This document shows, piece by piece, positions 13,247 through 19,920 of a stretch of 30,386 nt of DNA. The stretch is from a virus. Numbering within the stretch: position 1 is the first letter of the stretch; each line of letters opens with the position of its first letter. Location of the stretch: positions 1 to 30,386 of the IMG/VR virus record IMGVR_UViG_3300032156_000056; one strand, written 5' to 3'. The notes under the pieces are model-generated. The model was given only the letters and a program-made list of their open reading frames with translations, was not told where the DNA came from and made no database searches. A program made the position numbers and the translations under genes.

Positions 13247-14686
13247 TTATGGGCCCCATTCGACCGCCCATTTTTCCCGATAATAAAAGTCAACGGAATT
13301 TGTTCCGGTTTTGCGTTCGTTTTTGGCGTTTCGGGTTGGACCTTCGACTTGCGCCACATTGTGAATTGATAGATGCGTGCCCTTCCCGGCGAGCTCCCAC
13401 ATTTCGGTAATGATGGCGCCGAGAATATTGTCGAATTCAGTTCTCGCGTTGATATGGGAATCGCGATATGCCTCCGATATGTCCGCCTCGAAGGTGAGCT
13501 CGAGGGAGCCGCGCCCCATGCGGTAGTTGCGGGCGCCGCCGGCGATGATGGAATCCTCCCTACCCGTTCTCTCGATAAGCGCGAAAGGTCGATCAATCTC
13601 GTCGCCGTCGAGGGCGTATTCATGGATGAAGGCCTTGGCCGCCGCGGCGTTGTCCACGCCGCACCACGTCTGGAAAGTAGCGCAGTTCGACAGGAGGTCT
13701 TTTAGGAGATAAACCGACTTGTTCAGGTCGCCGGTGAATACAATGTTCCCGCTCGATGCGGCCGGGGTTACTCGCGCAATGATCCCCGGCGGCGATTCAT
13801 TTCCCGACGTGTCAACTGAGACGCAATGCAACTCGAATTCGGTGCCGTTGACAAGGCCGCTTTTCGTGTAAGCGCTTCCGACGATGGGGTTGGATATGTC
13901 AGTCCACTTCGTCCATTCGTCAACGTCCTGGGCCTTCCTAATGCGTCCGTATACGCGGATGACCAGGAGGTCTTCGTCGTCCGGGATGGCGATGAGTTCG
14001 ATGGAGATTGTTCCATCGGAGGCATCGGTTACCTCGAATTCGGCGAGGCCCGGGGCTTCGCTTTCCGTCGGGATATATGTTCCTTCGAATTCTGTCCCGT
14101 TCGAGCCATATCCTATCCCGAAAAGAACATTCGCTTCCGCCGGTGCTTCAAAATTCCCCTCGAATTCTTCCTCGGAGCCGAAAAGGACTCCATCTTCCAC
14201 GTCGTTCTGACTCGGCGCAACGAAAGTTCCGGGGACGCCATTGACAGTATCATCTTCGAGAACATTAGAGGGAAAGGGATAATCCGGGACCGATGGAACA
14301 TATTCGCCCTCGAACTCGGTCCCGTTTGACCCATAACCAACGGGAGCGAGGACATCGGACTCGGCGGGAGAAACAAGGTTGCCCTCTTCTAAACTATTCG
14401 CGCCGAAATCTATTCCATCTCGAACGTTATCTTCGATTACCGGAACATAAACGCCTGGAACGTTATCCACCGTATCAATCGTCAGGACGTTTTCCACTTC
14501 GGGGAAGTCGGGCACGTAAATCTGAAACGGCGAGTCCGGTTCGCTCGCCTCCGACATGTTCGGGCGGTAATCCGCGTCGCAAATAAAAGTTTTCACCTCG
14601 GATATTGCGCTTAACATGTTCGGGGGGTAATCCGCGTCGCAAATAAAAGTTTTCACCTCGGATATTGCGTTTAATTTGATAGCCAT
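13247..14686 (-). CDS. Tail terminator-like protein with N-terminal repeats and FN3-like domain (479 aa)
   Basis: Four parts can be seen. Residues about 5-44 are two near-identical 20-residue units containing AISEVKTFICDADY. Residues 58-206 are two repeats of about 75 residues with YGSNGTEFEG and VL-DTV-VPG motifs, a pattern shared with phage fibre and spike linkers. Residues 213-308 look like one FN3 domain (WTKWTDIS, NGTEFELHCVSVDTSGNESP). Residues 320-479 resemble a tail terminator (lambda U/minor tail family), with KDLLSNCATFQTWCGV at the start and a beta-rich end. The last part sits directly before the tube gene, as expected for a terminator. Such a large N-terminal extension is unusual. 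ATG 14686 shares bases with the spike stop (TAATG). Confidence 0.6.
   Translation of the reverse strand: MAIKLNAISEVKTFICDADYPPNMLSAISEVKTFICDADYRPNMSEASEPDSPFQIYVPDFPEVENVLTIDTVDNVPGVYVPVIEDNVRDGIDFGANSLEEGNLVSPAESDVLAPVGYGSNGTEFEGEYVPSVPDYPFPSNVLEDDTVNGVPGTFVAPSQNDVEDGVLFGSEEEFEGNFEAPAEANVLFGIGYGSNGTEFEGTYIPTESEAPGLAEFEVTDASDGTISIELIAIPDDEDLLVIRVYGRIRKAQDVDEWTKWTDISNPIVGSAYTKSGLVNGTEFELHCVSVDTSGNESPPGIIARVTPAASSGNIVFTGDLNKSVYLLKDLLSNCATFQTWCGVDNAAAAKAFIHEYALDGDEIDRPFALIERTGREDSIIAGGARNYRMGRGSLELTFEADISEAYRDSHINARTEFDNILGAIITEMWELAGKGTHLSIHNVAQVEGPTRNAKNERKTGTNSVDFYYREKWAVEWGP
14555..14674. repeat. Two tandem 60-bp repeats
   Basis: The 60-bp units 14555-14614 and 14615-14674 differ at only two positions. 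They encode 20 residues each in the N-terminus of the terminator-like protein. The near identity points to a very recent duplication. Confidence 0.95.
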
Positions 14687-16296
14687 TAGATTGTTGCTCC
14701 GTTGTAAGCGAACAGTCGCGCCACGTAATCCCGGCCTTCAACTATTCCTGCCAGTTGCATCTTGCAATATCTCGTTGCCGCAGGGTCAACACTCACGCCG
14801 TTTGTGCCTTCTACGCCCGAACTCGACGGGTTTGCTGTTCCCATTGCGCTCCAGTCGCCGGAAGATTCAGGGTCTTTGCCGGAGATGTAATTGCTGGAGT
14901 ATGTCCACGCAAGTCCAGCGTCATAATACGTTCCGGTTGCCCATGAATCCTTGCACTGTTCGAGCAAGTAGAAAATCTGATTATCTGAATGCGTAGCCGC
15001 AACCGTGCCATACGCACCTCGCGTGCAGCCTGTCAACTGGCCGCCTGCCTTACCCGTGTATGTAATCAGTTCGGAGTCCACGAGTATGGCTCCGCTGGCA
15101 GGGATTGTGCCAATCTCGCCATCGTAATCAATCGTGGTCTCGATTGTGTCAAGCGGTTCATTGAGTCGCCCGCCAATATCTCTGTTCATAAGAGCAAGGC
15201 GATATTGTGCCGTTCCGCTGTTCGCTCCATATCCGCCGGTGTCCCGCGTTCCAACCTTCCATGCGAAGGTCGGCGTTGCGTCTGCGCACTTGCCGAGCGG
15301 ATAGACATTGATTGCCTTTTCAGGAGTCAATACTGAAAGATTTTGGTATGCTCCGGCAGAAGGAGAAGCGTCGTCATAATCAGCGTTGTAAATATCTTTT
15401 TGTGCAAACAGAAGGTAATCCGGACTACCAAGATTCTTCGCGGGACTTACATCCTGCAGACGGAAATCGCCTGCCCCTGCATCAACGAAAAGCGGGTCTT
15501 GCTCGATGGAATCAATGTCCAGTCCTGTGGCTGCATCCCACGCTGCCAATGAATCATATGTAGTTGCACCCATCCGCCCTAAATGGCCACCACCTGAAAT
15601 ATAATAGTTATTGCGGTATGCAATACTTCCAGTTGCCGTGGCTCCAGGGCCATAAAATCCATATTGGCCATTACCTACATAAAAGACATTATTTTTCATG
15701 TCTGTGTGGTTATTAGAATACTGGGGAGCGGAAATGGCTTTATCATTCAGATAAAAAGTATTATTGACGATTGGACAAATATAAGAACCTGCCCCAAGAT
15801 GGTAAATACCCTCAACATTCTGGTTGAACTCACAAGCGGAAATTATGCCCCTTATTGTACTATAATCATTGTAACAATGGAGGTGTACTCCTATCATCAA
15901 TCCTTCAAATATACACCTTGTTATCCATATACTATTTGCTGTATAAATGACTGATACAAATCCATTACCACCTCCTTGAAATTTAATCCCTTCAATCCTT
16001 AAACATCTTGCTCCGGCGGTGAGGGTGCCGGTTATTCTATTACCGCTTGCTCCGGTCATAATCGGAAAATCAGCCATGTCTTCTTTATTGCTTCTTAAAG
16101 TAAGCGGGAATATTGTTGTAGGAGCCAAGCCATCATTGAAAGTCACATTCTCAGTATAAGTCGCGCTATTCTGTATCTCGCCAATAACCGGCTCCGTGAA
16201 CGCTGCTGAACCGTAAGTTGACCACACCCACGCAGCAAAGGCAGCGATTGTAGTGAAATCCCCACCGCCGGCGGCTATGATTGTCTTTATAGGCAT
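14686..16296 (-). CDS. Beta-helix spike-like protein (536 aa)
   Basis: This is a probable right-handed parallel beta-helix, the fold of many tail spikes and depolymerases. It opens with TIIAAGGGDFTTIAAFAAWV, the usual capping start of these proteins. Short rungs such as ITRCIFEGLMIGVHLHCYND and IVNNTFYLNDKAISAPQYSN follow. It then has DPLFVDAGAGDFRLQ with SPAKNLG near residues 267-290, a signature found at the end of many pectate-lyase-like helices. The C-terminal 240 residues are beta-rich and Gly/Ser-rich. No catalytic residues can be assigned. ATG 16296 has GGAG about 8 nt upstream. The 5' half (15.6-16.3 kb) is much more AT-rich than the 3' half, suggesting exchange. Confidence 0.7.
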   Translation of the reverse strand: MPIKTIIAAGGGDFTTIAAFAAWVWSTYGSAAFTEPVIGEIQNSATYTENVTFNDGLAPTTIFPLTLRSNKEDMADFPIMTGASGNRITGTLTAGARCLRIEGIKFQGGGNGFVSVIYTANSIWITRCIFEGLMIGVHLHCYNDYSTIRGIISACEFNQNVEGIYHLGAGSYICPIVNNTFYLNDKAISAPQYSNNHTDMKNNVFYVGNGQYGFYGPGATATGSIAYRNNYYISGGGHLGRMGATTYDSLAAWDAATGLDIDSIEQDPLFVDAGAGDFRLQDVSPAKNLGSPDYLLFAQKDIYNADYDDASPSAGAYQNLSVLTPEKAINVYPLGKCADATPTFAWKVGTRDTGGYGANSGTAQYRLALMNRDIGGRLNEPLDTIETTIDYDGEIGTIPASGAILVDSELITYTGKAGGQLTGCTRGAYGTVAATHSDNQIFYLLEQCKDSWATGTYYDAGLAWTYSSNYISGKDPESSGDWSAMGTANPSSSGVEGTNGVSVDPAATRYCKMQLAGIVEGRDYVARLFAYNGATI

Positions 16297-16298
16297 AG

Positions 16299-16715
16299 TT
16301 ATTTCTCCACTGCAACGGCGGTCAAATTCTTGACTTCCGCCAGTTTGATTTTCAAATCTGAAATAAGTTTCACAATTGTCGGGTCAACAGATTTCTCGCT
16401 CGCAAGAAACTGCTCACCCATTTCCGCAAGTTTCGCCATGCGTGTTTTTATCGTTGTCTGTTCATGAATTGCCTTTTCTTCTGCCGTCAATTCCCCTGCA
16501 TTCCAATGTTCTGCGGAGAGTGGAGCAAGGGCTTTCCCGTCCCAACGATATTTGTTCTTGGGAATATCTGCCATAACATCCAACTCAAGGTCAAGGTCAA
16601 TAAAATCAAATATCGTTTTCTCAAACTCCGAAGGCGGAACTGGCTGTATCCCGCTGATATGCCCATCGTATCCGTAACTCCCGACGCCACCTTTTTTCAT
16701 TATGCGAAGTTTCAT
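16299..16715 (-). CDS. Hypothetical protein next to the spike (138 aa)
   Basis: The first 26 residues (MKLRIMKKGGVGSYGYDGHI then SGIQPV) are almost identical to the start of the 193-residue frame at 17074-17655. The middle has FDLELDVMADIPKNKYRWDG-like text, rich in acidic and aromatic residues. The C-terminus is a coiled-coil-like helix (MAKLAEMGEQFLASEKSVDP). ATG 16715 overlaps the upstream stop (ATGA). A small protein just before a spike could be a spike chaperone or adaptor, but no family is recognised. Confidence 0.65.
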   Translation of the reverse strand: MKLRIMKKGGVGSYGYDGHISGIQPVPPSEFEKTIFDFIDLDLELDVMADIPKNKYRWDGKALAPLSAEHWNAGELTAEEKAIHEQTTIKTRMAKLAEMGEQFLASEKSVDPTIVKLISDLKIKLAEVKNLTAVAVEK

Positions 16716-16891
16716 TTTATCTCCCTCGTTTCGTCATCCTGCGCAAACATGATGCACTCTTCTTGACTCTCCCAGCACCGCGTCTCCATGTCATAAATCA
16801 ACTTCTTGCCGAGATTGCATTTCCCCCTTGCAATGTCGAAATTCGGACATGATGCTATCAACTTTCCGTCATTGTCATACTTCGCGCAATA
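16638..16891. repeat. Duplicated gene-junction block, copy 1 (copy 2 at 17578-17831)
   Basis: The two blocks lie 940-943 bp apart. Each holds the end of a Cys-rich reading frame, an ATGA stop/start overlap and the first 26 codons of the next frame. The stretch 16690-16717 is an exact match to 17630-17657, and the rest is clearly related at DNA and protein level. Confidence 0.85.
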
Positions 16892-16897
16892 CTTCAT
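16712..16897 (-). CDS. Cys-rich small protein, paralogue of the C-terminal domain of the 269-aa protein (61 aa)
   Basis: Cys residues lie at 4, 17, 27, 41 and 48. The whole chain aligns with residues about 211-269 of the protein at 17652-18461, sharing C-A-x6-DG, CPxFD, the following Cys, I(V)YD, ECIM/KCIM and DD(E/K)TRE. It is therefore a stand-alone copy of that domain, probably metal-binding or disulphide-bonded. ATG 16897 overlaps the preceding small gene (ATGA), and its stop overlaps the next start likewise. Function is unknown; two Cys of the longer copy are missing (Phe replaces one in CIMF). Confidence 0.7.
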   Translation of the reverse strand: MKYCAKYDNDGKLIASCPNFDIARGKCNLGKKLIYDMETRCWESQEECIMFAQDDETREIK

Positions 16898-17073
16898 AAC
16901 TCTTTACCTTTCAACACCTCGTCTATTGCCTCGCCGAGTTCTGCCTGCACGTTTATTGATTCTACTATCGCCTGCGCCGCTACCTTCGAAGCCACGTATT
17001 GCGCCCATAGATAGAGAAACTCCTTTTCGTCTTCAGGGAGAACCCAAACCTGCATTAGAACTACTTTGTGCAT
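16894..17073 (-). CDS. Small protein in the membrane/lysis-like cassette (59 aa)
   Basis: ATG 17073 directly follows a TAA and has AAGGAG about 8 nt upstream. The frame ends with a TGA that overlaps the next start by ATGA. The sequence opens MHKVVLMQVWVLPEDEKEFL and continues as one helix with Ala, Val, Glu and Gln. Tight packing at both ends, a good ribosome site and a clean composition make it a real gene. I recognise no family. Confidence 0.65.
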   Translation of the reverse strand: MHKVVLMQVWVLPEDEKEFLYLWAQYVASKVAAQAIVESINVQAELGEAIDEVLKGKEL

Positions 17074-17655
17074 TTATACTCCTTTATGCACGGGAAATTT
17101 CTTCGCAACTGCTTCGTTCAGCCAGCCAACATTCAAATTCGAAATTTCCTTTTTCGCGGGCGATTTACTGCCCGTCAATTCTACCGCGTTTATCAATTCA
17201 AATATTTTCTTGCCCCACGAATACTTTGTAATAAACCCAACGCCCGTGCCTGATACAATTATCCCAATACCAAGAGTAAGCATCTGTTCCCAAATAGATT
17301 TTCCGGCCATTTTTATCTCTTGCCTCAAACCTCCGATAACCTGCTGTATGTTCGCATACGCAGCAAGCCCTTGCTCAATGGTCATTTCGCCGGACGCAAT
17401 TTTGCCCTGTATCGCCGCCGCCTCCGCGTTCAACTCGTCTATCTGCGCCGCGATTATTCGCACATGTTCCCGCCCCTCGGGGTCAAGAAGAGACGCAAGG
17501 AAAGCACAAGACGCGAACGATAGAATAAGAACCATCAGAACCGTAAGAATGCCATATCTCATTTCATCTATCTCCCAAACCGGTTGCATTCCTGATATAT
17601 GCCCATCGTATCCAAAATTACCTACTGTGCCTTTTTTCATTATGCGAAGTTTCAT
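17074..17655 (-). CDS. Two-TM membrane protein with duplicated N-terminal leader (193 aa)
   Basis: Residues 1-26 copy the start of the 138-aa protein (MKLRIMKKGTVGNFGYDGHI then SGMQPV). A hydrophobic segment follows at about 33-56 (ILTVLMVLILSFASC, possibly a lipoprotein signal with Cys at about 50), then a helical region (60-120), a second hydrophobic segment (126-144) and a basic tail. ATG 17562 (residue 32) has GGGAG about 9 nt upstream and may be the genuine start; the leader would then be a relic of the duplication. Two membrane segments and the context of small membrane genes suggest a holin-like or other lysis role, but no family is matched. Confidence 0.6.
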   Translation of the reverse strand: MKLRIMKKGTVGNFGYDGHISGMQPVWEIDEMRYGILTVLMVLILSFASCAFLASLLDPEGREHVRIIAAQIDELNAEAAAIQGKIASGEMTIEQGLAAYANIQQVIGGLRQEIKMAGKSIWEQMLTLGIGIIVSGTGVGFITKYSWGKKIFELINAVELTGSKSPAKKEISNLNVGWLNEAVAKKFPVHKGV

Positions 17656-18461
17656 TTCATCTCCCTCGTTTTATCATCACGCGCACACATGATGCACTTC
17701 TCCCGGCATTCCCAACGGTTGAGAGAAATGTCATAAACGATTGGTTTGATTGACTGGCAGATTTCTTTTTCCCTGTCAAAACATGGGCAAACATTTACAA
17801 TCCTTCCGTCCATCGTCCTCTCGGCGCAGACGATGTTATTTTTCTCCGCAGTAAAATCCGCCAAATTTATAAACGGAAAATCTCTCACCGAACTCCCGCG
17901 CGTGGCATTGAGTATGGAGATATTGTTCCGCGCCGCGAATTCCGCCAGCAGAGCGAAATGCCGCAGTATCTCCGGCTTCGAGGGATATTCGCGCGTGTCC
18001 TGCGCCGGTTTGTAGAAATGGCCGCAGTCGTTGAGCTCCACGCCGGCCATGATGATGGGATTCGCGCCCATGAGATAGGCGAGATTGAGAGCCGCCATCG
18101 CAACGGTATGCGAATGAAAGAGCCCGCCTTTCCAATTCGGGGAAATGATGCAGTCCCCGGGCCCGGGGATATACCGCGGGAAAATATTCACGGGCAAATC
18201 ATCGGCGACCCTGCCCTCCGCGGGCGCGAACTTTTCGGCGACACTCTTATGTATCAAGTCCTTGAATCTGTCATATGCGGGCGGGTCAACCCAAAGATAA
18301 TAATCGGGGTCGAAGGCGCGCAATATTCCATTAACGCCGATGGTGATGAATTCGTGCGCGCGACCGAAGTCGAATTCCGCCATGCCCGGCCCGCATCCGA
18401 GCACGAGAATCGGCTGCCCCCTGTGTCGCCCCTCGATGGGTAGGAAATTCAACTTCTTCAT
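17652..18461 (-). CDS. Probable DUF115/sugar-transferase-like Rossmann protein with Cys-rich tail (269 aa)
   Basis: Residues about 1-200 form an alpha/beta domain: PILVLGCGPGM (18-27, nucleotide-binding Gly loop), FITIGVNGI, DYYLWVDPP, then GGLFHSHTVAMAALNLAYLM and PIIMAGVELND. This set recalls DUF115/MptE-like and GT42 sialyltransferase-like proteins, which bind CMP- or similar nucleotide sugars. Residues 211-269 are a Cys-rich domain (Cys at 212, 225, 227, 235, 252, 256, 259) duplicated as a free gene at 16712-16897. The start overlaps the upstream stop by ATGA. It could modify a host surface sugar or a virion protein. The family call is moderate; the donor and acceptor are unknown. Confidence 0.6.
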   Translation of the reverse strand: MKKLNFLPIEGRHRGQPILVLGCGPGMAEFDFGRAHEFITIGVNGILRAFDPDYYLWVDPPAYDRFKDLIHKSVAEKFAPAEGRVADDLPVNIFPRYIPGPGDCIISPNWKGGLFHSHTVAMAALNLAYLMGANPIIMAGVELNDCGHFYKPAQDTREYPSKPEILRHFALLAEFAARNNISILNATRGSSVRDFPFINLADFTAEKNNIVCAERTMDGRIVNVCPCFDREKEICQSIKPIVYDISLNRWECREKCIMCARDDKTREMK

Positions 18462-19165
18462 TTCTTGTTGACCGCCTCGTGTATGTCTCGAATAGTGCCG
18501 GAGACGCTTGATTTGGCCACGCCTTCCGTGATTATGCTTTTTATTTTTTCGCGACTTTCCGGAAACGCTCCCTGAATATTTTCAAGAATTTTTGACATGG
18601 TCGCGCCGGCTTCGGCGTTCTCATCGGCCGCCGCCAGATTGTCCTCCGCCTCATTTGTTTTCTGCTTCGCCTGCTTCGTTTTTCGCCAAAGTTGTATCGC
18701 GCCGCCGACCGCTATGATTATCCCAGTCAGCGCCTCCCAGGGAACGCGGGCCTTTTCCGCTATGGATTCGGGTATTATTTTCTTTGCCGCGGCCGCCATA
18801 CTATTTTTCAAAAGGGCGATTTCGCGCGTGAGGTCCGAGTAATACTTGACGTTCTCGCTCGAATACTCGACGGGGGAGTCGGGCGCGCCGATAAATTCGG
18901 CGGCCGCAGAAAAACAATTCTTGGCGTCATCGAGCGCGACCAGCGCCACGGTATTGTTCTCATTGACCGCCAATATCCCCACATCGAGCGCCTTCAATCC
19001 CAGCGCCTGCGTCTGTTGCACCTGAGCCGGTATGCAGCCGGCAAAAAGAAAAAGAACCAACGCCGCGAAAAAAACAGAACAAGGCGCGAAGCAACTCCTA
19101 TTGGTTGACGGCTCGTAGGCGGGCACGACGTCCTGGGGAATGCCTGCAAAGAAAACTTTTTTCAT
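18458..19165 (-). CDS. Putative lipoprotein with a second membrane segment (235 aa)
   Basis: After a 30-residue polar start comes a hydrophobic run VFFAALVLFLFAGC with a lipobox-like LFAGC (Cys about 44), followed by helical polar sequence. A second hydrophobic stretch sits at about residues 146-161 (TGIIIAVGGAIQLW), then a Lys/Glu/Ala coiled coil. A lipoprotein with an inner membrane part and coiled coil could span the envelope, as spanins do, although no spanin family is matched. The polar start before the signal is longer than usual, so the start may be wrong. The stop overlaps the next start. Confidence 0.55.
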   Translation of the reverse strand: MKKVFFAGIPQDVVPAYEPSTNRSCFAPCSVFFAALVLFLFAGCIPAQVQQTQALGLKALDVGILAVNENNTVALVALDDAKNCFSAAAEFIGAPDSPVEYSSENVKYYSDLTREIALLKNSMAAAAKKIIPESIAEKARVPWEALTGIIIAVGGAIQLWRKTKQAKQKTNEAEDNLAAADENAEAGATMSKILENIQGAFPESREKIKSIITEGVAKSSVSGTIRDIHEAVNKK

Positions 19166-19168
19166 TGT

Positions 19169-19492
19169 TCAATCCTCCGATTTGAGTTTTTCTATGTCCT
19201 TGTCGAGTTCTTTGATTTTGATTTCGTGTTCCGCCTGCCTAATCGCAATGACCTGCCGATGGTCGGCGCAGGCCGTCTTGAAGGCGTCCACCTTCTCATA
19301 GACCCGCGTAAACTGCTGCGCGACATCGCTCTGTATGGCGTCAATCTTGCGGGATAGCCCCGGCATGGAGCGTTCCTTGATTTCCTTTATGTCCCTCGAT
19401 TGTCCGTTCAGGGTCAACTTGATTGTCGCGTAAACTACGCCCGCAGAAAATATCACCGTCAATCCGGATGTCAGCCATGGTGTCCAGTCCAT
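19169..19492 (-). CDS. Small membrane protein with coiled coil, holin- or spanin-like (107 aa)
   Basis: An N-terminal hydrophobic segment (about residues 5-27, WLTSGLTVIFSAGVVYATIK) is followed by a long charged helix (SRKIDAIQSDVAQQFTRVYE) that continues to the C-terminus as a coiled coil. One short N-terminal anchor with a long helix facing outward is the layout of i-spanins and some XhlA-type proteins. ATG 19492 has AAGGG about 7 nt upstream and follows the connector gene by one base. It heads the membrane-protein cassette, but no endolysin is near. Confidence 0.6.
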   Translation of the reverse strand: MDWTPWLTSGLTVIFSAGVVYATIKLTLNGQSRDIKEIKERSMPGLSRKIDAIQSDVAQQFTRVYEKVDAFKTACADHRQVIAIRQAEHEIKIKELDKDIEKLKSED

Positions 19493-19493
19493 A

Positions 19494-19856
19494 TTATCCC
19501 TTCTCCATGCGATAGTTCGTCTTGCTTTTCTCGACCGCCGATGTCCGCTTGAGTTGCAGGGCGGCTTGAATGGATGTCAATTCCATTATTTCATCAACGA
19601 TGTATTTGACGGATTCAATCTCAACCTCGTCGTCCGGGAGCGGATTCGGGACGTCCGCTATCTTCACGCGCAGAATCCCGCCCTCCGCGATGAACCTGCC
19701 GTCAATATGTTCGTCTTCGGAAATCGAATAGGGACTCCAGCGAGCGGTAATGGTCTTCTCCGCCCCGCCCTGCGGTGTATATTTGACCGAGTCCCCGAAC
19801 CGCTCATAGAGCAGAGCAAGGGGAGTTCCGCCGAAGTTGTCTCGAAAATCGCTCAT
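19494..19856 (-). CDS. Head-tail connector, lambda FII-like (120 aa)
   Basis: This is a small beta-rich protein: SVKYTPQGGAEKTITARWSP, then GILRVKIADVP, then a conserved DDEVEIESVKYIVDEIME segment. The pattern of a short beta-barrel with 'P-x-x-D-x-V/I-x-x-x-x-x-x-Y-x-V' matches the FII/head-tail joining group that caps the portal and neck for tail attachment. Length (120) agrees with lambda FII (117). ATG 19856 has AAGGA about 7 nt upstream. It follows the terminator that closes the head operon and so begins the next segment by read-through or an unseen promoter. Confidence 0.65.
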   Translation of the reverse strand: MSDFRDNFGGTPLALLYERFGDSVKYTPQGGAEKTITARWSPYSISEDEHIDGRFIAEGGILRVKIADVPNPLPDDEVEIESVKYIVDEIMELTSIQAALQLKRTSAVEKSKTNYRMEKG

Positions 19857-19872
19857 CGCCTTCCTTAACCGG

Positions 19873-19906
19873 AAAAACCCCGGCGGGTTTTTGAGGCCCG
19901 CCGGGG
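19873..19906 (-). terminator. Rho-independent terminator between head genes and connector
   Basis: A perfect 10-bp GC-rich stem (CCCCGGCGGG 19878-19887 with CCCGCCGGGG 19897-19906) with a 9-nt loop is followed on the minus strand by TTTTT (19873-19877). It would lower transcription past the abundant capsid proteins. Confidence 0.9.
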
Positions 19907-19920
19907 CGTTTGGAAAAAGT

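Noticed and set aside
14555-14674. CRISPR array
   Set aside because: The two 60-bp units abut with no spacers and are in frame within a protein gene.
16638-17831. Template/variable repeat pair of a diversity-generating retroelement
   Set aside because: The repeats differ at all base types, not mainly at adenines, and no reverse transcriptase is present in the window.
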